Shown here in pieces: positions 22,861 through 25,275 of a stretch of DNA of 25,275 nucleotides (positions within the stretch are counted from its first letter, which is position 1; every line of letters begins with the position of its first letter). The position numbers and the translations under genes are program-made. This DNA comes from CAZXDS01 sp964639525 (GTDB lineage Bacteria > Bacteroidota > Ignavibacteria > Ignavibacteriales > Melioribacteraceae): the NCBI GenBank assembly GCA_964639525.1, contig CAZXDS010000024.1, positions 1 through 25,275 on the forward strand, read 5' to 3'. The notes beneath the pieces are model-generated. The model did not search any database. It was not told where the DNA came from and saw only the letters and a list, made by a program, of their open reading frames with translations.

Positions 22861-24726
22861 GTGAATCCTGTACTAAAAGACAAATTACAAAATTTACCAC
22901 CGCTGCCCGGTGTTTATCATTACTTTGATAAAAAGGGGAAAATAATTTATGTTGGAAAGGCAAAGAATCTTCGGAGCAGAGTAAAATCGTATTTCCGTGA
23001 TAAAGTCGATTCAGCCAAGACTGCCGTTTTGGTAAGCAAAATTGCAGACCTTCAATTGATTGTAACCGATACTGAAGTGGAAGCTTTAGTATTGGAAAAT
23101 ACTTTAATTAAAAAATATAAACCGAGATATAATGTAATATTAAAGGATGACAAAACATTCCCATATATTAGAATTACAAACGAACCTTATCCTCAAATAT
23201 TTTCTACACGTGATGTAATTAAAGACGGCTCCAAATATTTTGGACCTTACACAAATGTAAAGAGTATGAGAGCTTCACTGCGTATGATAAACAAAACTTT
23301 TCAAATAAGAAGTTGTAAATATTTTATTGATGACAAATCAATTGCAGCTAAAAGAATAAAAGTCTGTCTTGATTATCACATAAAAAAATGCGGCGGACCG
23401 TGTGAAGGGCTTGTATCAGAAAATGAGTATAACAAAATGGTAGTACAAGTTATAAAATTGTTAAAAGGAAAAACCGAAGAACTCATTTCCGAATTAACAA
23501 TGGAAATGGAAACAGCTTCAGAAGGTTTTTTGTTTGAAAAAGCTGCTGAGTTAAGAGATAAAATTAATCATCTTAAAATATACTCATCAAGCCAAAAGGT
23601 TGTATCATCTGATTTTTTAGATCGCGACATAATTGCAGCGGCAGTGGAAGAAAGAGACGTTGCTTCAACGATTCTCATTGTACGAAACGGAAAGTTGGTT
23701 GGCAAAAAACAATTTAAACTTGTTAATGAAGGTAAGGATGAATTGCCGGTCATTTATTCTTCATTGATAAAACATTATTACAGTGAATATGTTGAAATCC
23801 CGAAAGAACTTGTTTTAGAGACAAATCCCGATGATGAAGAAGCACTACTTACTTGGTTAGAACTAAAAAGCAATAATAAAGTAAAATTCACTATCCCGCA
23901 AAGAAAAAGCAACTTGAAATCATTAGTTAAAATGACTAAACAAAATGCTTTGCTGCAATTGAAAGAAATACAGTTACAAAGAATGAAACGCGAAGGAAAT
24001 CTTCCATATGTTCTGTCGTCATTAAAAAGAGATTTGCATTTGAAACAATTGCCGCGAAAAATCGAATGCTTTGATATTTCACACATACAAGGTGCCGATA
24101 CTGTTGCCAGCATGGTTGTTTTTGTTGATGGAAAACCAAAGAAAAGTTTATACAGAAAATTTATTATCAAAACGGTAAAAGGAGTGGACGATTTTGCAAG
24201 CATGCGTGAAGTTATTACAAGAAGATATTCACGAGTGAAAAAGGAGAAAGAAAAAATCGCTGACCTTATTATGGTTGATGGAGGCAAAGGTCAACTTTCT
24301 TCTGCAATAATTTCTTTGAATGATATTGGTTACGGCAATTATGAAATTATCGGTTTGGCAAAACGACTTGAAGAAGTTTTTTTGCCCGAACATTCGGAAG
24401 CACAATCAATCCCAAAGACATCTTCCAGTTTGAAGCTGCTTCAACATGTTCGTGATGAAGCTCATCGTTTTGCTATTACATTCCACCGCCAACGCCGCAG
24501 TAAACGTACAATTACAACCGAACTGTTGAAAATTAAAGGGATTGGACAAAATACAGCAGAACAATTACTTAAAAAATTCAAGAGTGTAAAAGCGATTAAA
24601 AAACTATCGGAAATGGAACTTGCAAAAGTAATTGGGAAATCAAAAGCTGCATTAGTAACTAACCATTTTAATGTGAACGTCCGTAAGAACAAAGCAAATA
24701 GCAAATCTGTTACAAAATTCAAATAG
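22861..24726 (+). CDS. uvrC: UvrABC excinuclease subunit C
   Basis: 621 residues, the usual UvrC length. UvrC makes the 3' and 5' incisions around lesions recognised by UvrA/UvrB. Domains in order: N-terminal GIY-YIG nuclease (LPGVYHYFDKKGKIIYVGKA, about 13-90); Cys-containing region CLDYHIKKCGGPCEG; UVR helix pair that binds UvrB (about 200-235, LFEKAAELRDKINHL); RNase-H-like nuclease with FDISHIQGADTVASMVVF, IMVDGGKGQL and DEAHRFAITFHRQRR (catalytic Asp and His positions present); C-terminal tandem HhH, LKIKGIGQNTAEQLLKKF. The start is GTG 22861, directly ahead of the conserved N-terminus, with no clear ribosome-binding site. Two tRNA-Ser genes follow 228 bases downstream. Confidence 0.97.
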   Translation: MNPVLKDKLQNLPPLPGVYHYFDKKGKIIYVGKAKNLRSRVKSYFRDKVDSAKTAVLVSKIADLQLIVTDTEVEALVLENTLIKKYKPRYNVILKDDKTFPYIRITNEPYPQIFSTRDVIKDGSKYFGPYTNVKSMRASLRMINKTFQIRSCKYFIDDKSIAAKRIKVCLDYHIKKCGGPCEGLVSENEYNKMVVQVIKLLKGKTEELISELTMEMETASEGFLFEKAAELRDKINHLKIYSSSQKVVSSDFLDRDIIAAAVEERDVASTILIVRNGKLVGKKQFKLVNEGKDELPVIYSSLIKHYYSEYVEIPKELVLETNPDDEEALLTWLELKSNNKVKFTIPQRKSNLKSLVKMTKQNALLQLKEIQLQRMKREGNLPYVLSSLKRDLHLKQLPRKIECFDISHIQGADTVASMVVFVDGKPKKSLYRKFIIKTVKGVDDFASMREVITRRYSRVKKEKEKIADLIMVDGGKGQLSSAIISLNDIGYGNYEIIGLAKRLEEVFLPEHSEAQSIPKTSSSLKLLQHVRDEAHRFAITFHRQRRSKRTITTELLKIKGIGQNTAEQLLKKFKSVKAIKKLSEMELAKVIGKSKAALVTNHFNVNVRKNKANSKSVTKFK

Positions 24727-24818
24727 TACGTGTGGCAAACAGCGATTCGGGGGCAAAATTAAAACCATGTAAAATAATGATTTATAACGATGATAAAAAA
24801 TATTTCGGCAAAGACCGA

Positions 24819-24855
24819 ATCCGGCTTTCGACTGATTTTCCGGTTATTTTTTTTT
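24819..24855 (+). terminator. Weak candidate terminator of uvrC
   Basis: ATCCGG (24819-24824) can pair with CCGGTT (24840-24845) with one mismatch around a 15-base loop, followed by a nine-base T run (24847-24855). Another small hairpin, TTCGG-CAAAGA-CCGAA, lies just upstream at 24804-24819. It is about 100 bases after the uvrC stop. Confidence 0.35.
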
Positions 24856-24907
24856 ACACTGAAAATTGTATTATTTGACTCTGAATCGCTGATATTCAAA
24901 TAATAAG

Positions 24908-24936
24908 TTGATAAACCATAGATGAAACAATATATT
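24908..24936 (+). promoter_or_regulatory. Candidate promoter of the tRNA-Ser pair
   Basis: TTGATA (24908-24913) and TATATT (24931-24936) are 17 bases apart and end 18 bases before the first tRNA, a good distance for a short leader. The match to the sigma-70 consensus is good (5 of 6 at each box), but there is no functional evidence. Confidence 0.5.
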
Positions 24937-24954
24937 AGTAATTTAAATTTTTTC

Positions 24955-25041
24955 GGATAGGTGCAGGAGTGGTTTAACTGGCACGCCTGGAAAGCGTGTG
25001 TACGGGCGACCGTACCGAGGGTTCGAATCCCTCCCTCTCCG
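24955..25041 (+). tRNA. tRNA-Ser (anticodon GGA)
   Basis: 87 bases. The D arm is CAG-GAGTGGTTTAA-CTG. The anticodon stem CACGC/GCGTG holds the loop CTGGAAA, so the anticodon is GGA (reads UCC/UCU). There is a long variable arm, GTACGG-GCGA-CCGTAC, and a T arm GAGGG-TTCGAAT-CCCTC with discriminator G. The acceptor stem GGATAGG/CCTCTCC has one non-pair, T at position 4 opposite C; G would be expected. The 3' CCA is not encoded (CAA follows). Confidence 0.95.
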
Positions 25042-25075
25042 CAATGTACTTTACACAACTATTTATTTTTCTTTT

Positions 25076-25166
25076 GGAAGGGTGCCGGAGTGGTCGAACG
25101 GGGCGGTCTCGAAAACCGTTGAACTCTTTTGGGGTTCCGAGAGTTCGAATCTCTCCCCTTCCGCCA
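25076..25166 (+). tRNA. tRNA-Ser (anticodon CGA)
   Basis: About 91 bases including an encoded CCA (25164-25166). The acceptor stem GGAAGGG/CCCTTCC is perfect with discriminator G. The anticodon stem GCGGT/ACCGT holds the loop CTCGAAA, so the anticodon is CGA (reads UCG). The long variable arm is GAACTC-TTTTG-GGGTTC, and the T arm is GAGAG-TTCGAAT-CTCTC. It lies 34 bases after the other tRNA-Ser and is probably transcribed with it. The remaining 109 bases to the window edge show nothing recognisable. Confidence 0.96.
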
Positions 25167-25275
25167 TTAGTATTATCTTCACTACCAGCAATTCAGAGCA
25201 AATTTAATTCACCGCGGCGAATAGCAAAAACAAGAGATTACAAAAAAGTAATAAAATATTTTCCCAGGTAGTTAA

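Noticed and set aside
24759..25271. Open frames on both strands across the two tRNA-Ser genes
   Set aside because: They are translations of tRNA sequence (for example GEGGIRTLG- and GVRIPHLPP-like peptides), a common artefact.

Overview
The window is AT-rich, has short intergenic gaps inside operons and variable ribosome-binding sites. It encodes LpxH (lipid A synthesis, so an outer membrane is expected), an exported outer-membrane-type protein, and a complete hpnCDE squalene route. Together with short GTCATTC...GAATGAC-type intergenic palindromes, this best fits the Bacteroidota/Chlorobi/Ignavibacteria (FCB) group, with an Ignavibacteriales-like bacterium as my guess. That assignment is inference from gene families, not from a marker-gene comparison.

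Layout. (1) 1-1289, minus: N-terminal part of a large exported protein running off the left edge. (2) 1417-5991, plus: tightly packed operon of flotillin-like floA, a small membrane-anchored protein, a UvrD/PcrA-type helicase and a membrane family-2 glycosyltransferase. (3) 5992-6993: a gene-free kilobase full of small hairpins and diverged repeats. (4) 6994-10169, plus: nucleoside-salvage operon cdd-tdk-nupC-punA. (5) 10265-11123: a ParE/RelE-type toxin-antitoxin pair on the minus strand, lying between intact punA and a decayed second copy of its 3' end. (6) 11397-12701, minus: citrate synthase closely resembling the mitochondrial enzyme, with a clear terminator. (7) 12929-20892, all minus: M1 aminopeptidase, lpxH, class A PBP, tRNA-Leu, hpnC, hpnD, hpnE. 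(8) 21116-22354, plus: glgC, divergent from the aminopeptidase across a perfect 17-bp inverted repeat. (9) 22355-22860: a second repeat-bearing gap. (10) 22861-25166, plus: uvrC followed by two tRNA-Ser genes.

How the genes work together: the salvage operon imports nucleosides (NupC), deaminates cytidine (Cdd), phosphorylates thymidine (Tdk) and splits purine nucleosides (PNP). The minus-strand block is envelope-centred: lipid A (LpxH), peptidoglycan (PBP1), squalene made from farnesyl diphosphate (HpnD, HpnC, HpnE), and an anchored peptidase. No squalene-hopene cyclase is present, so the end product of the squalene cannot be read from this window.

Most genes are ordinary housekeeping genes. 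I did not find a clear new defence or mobile system. The least explained parts are the hairpin/repeat fields at 5992-6993 and 22443-22590, and the toxin-antitoxin insertion next to a broken punA duplicate.
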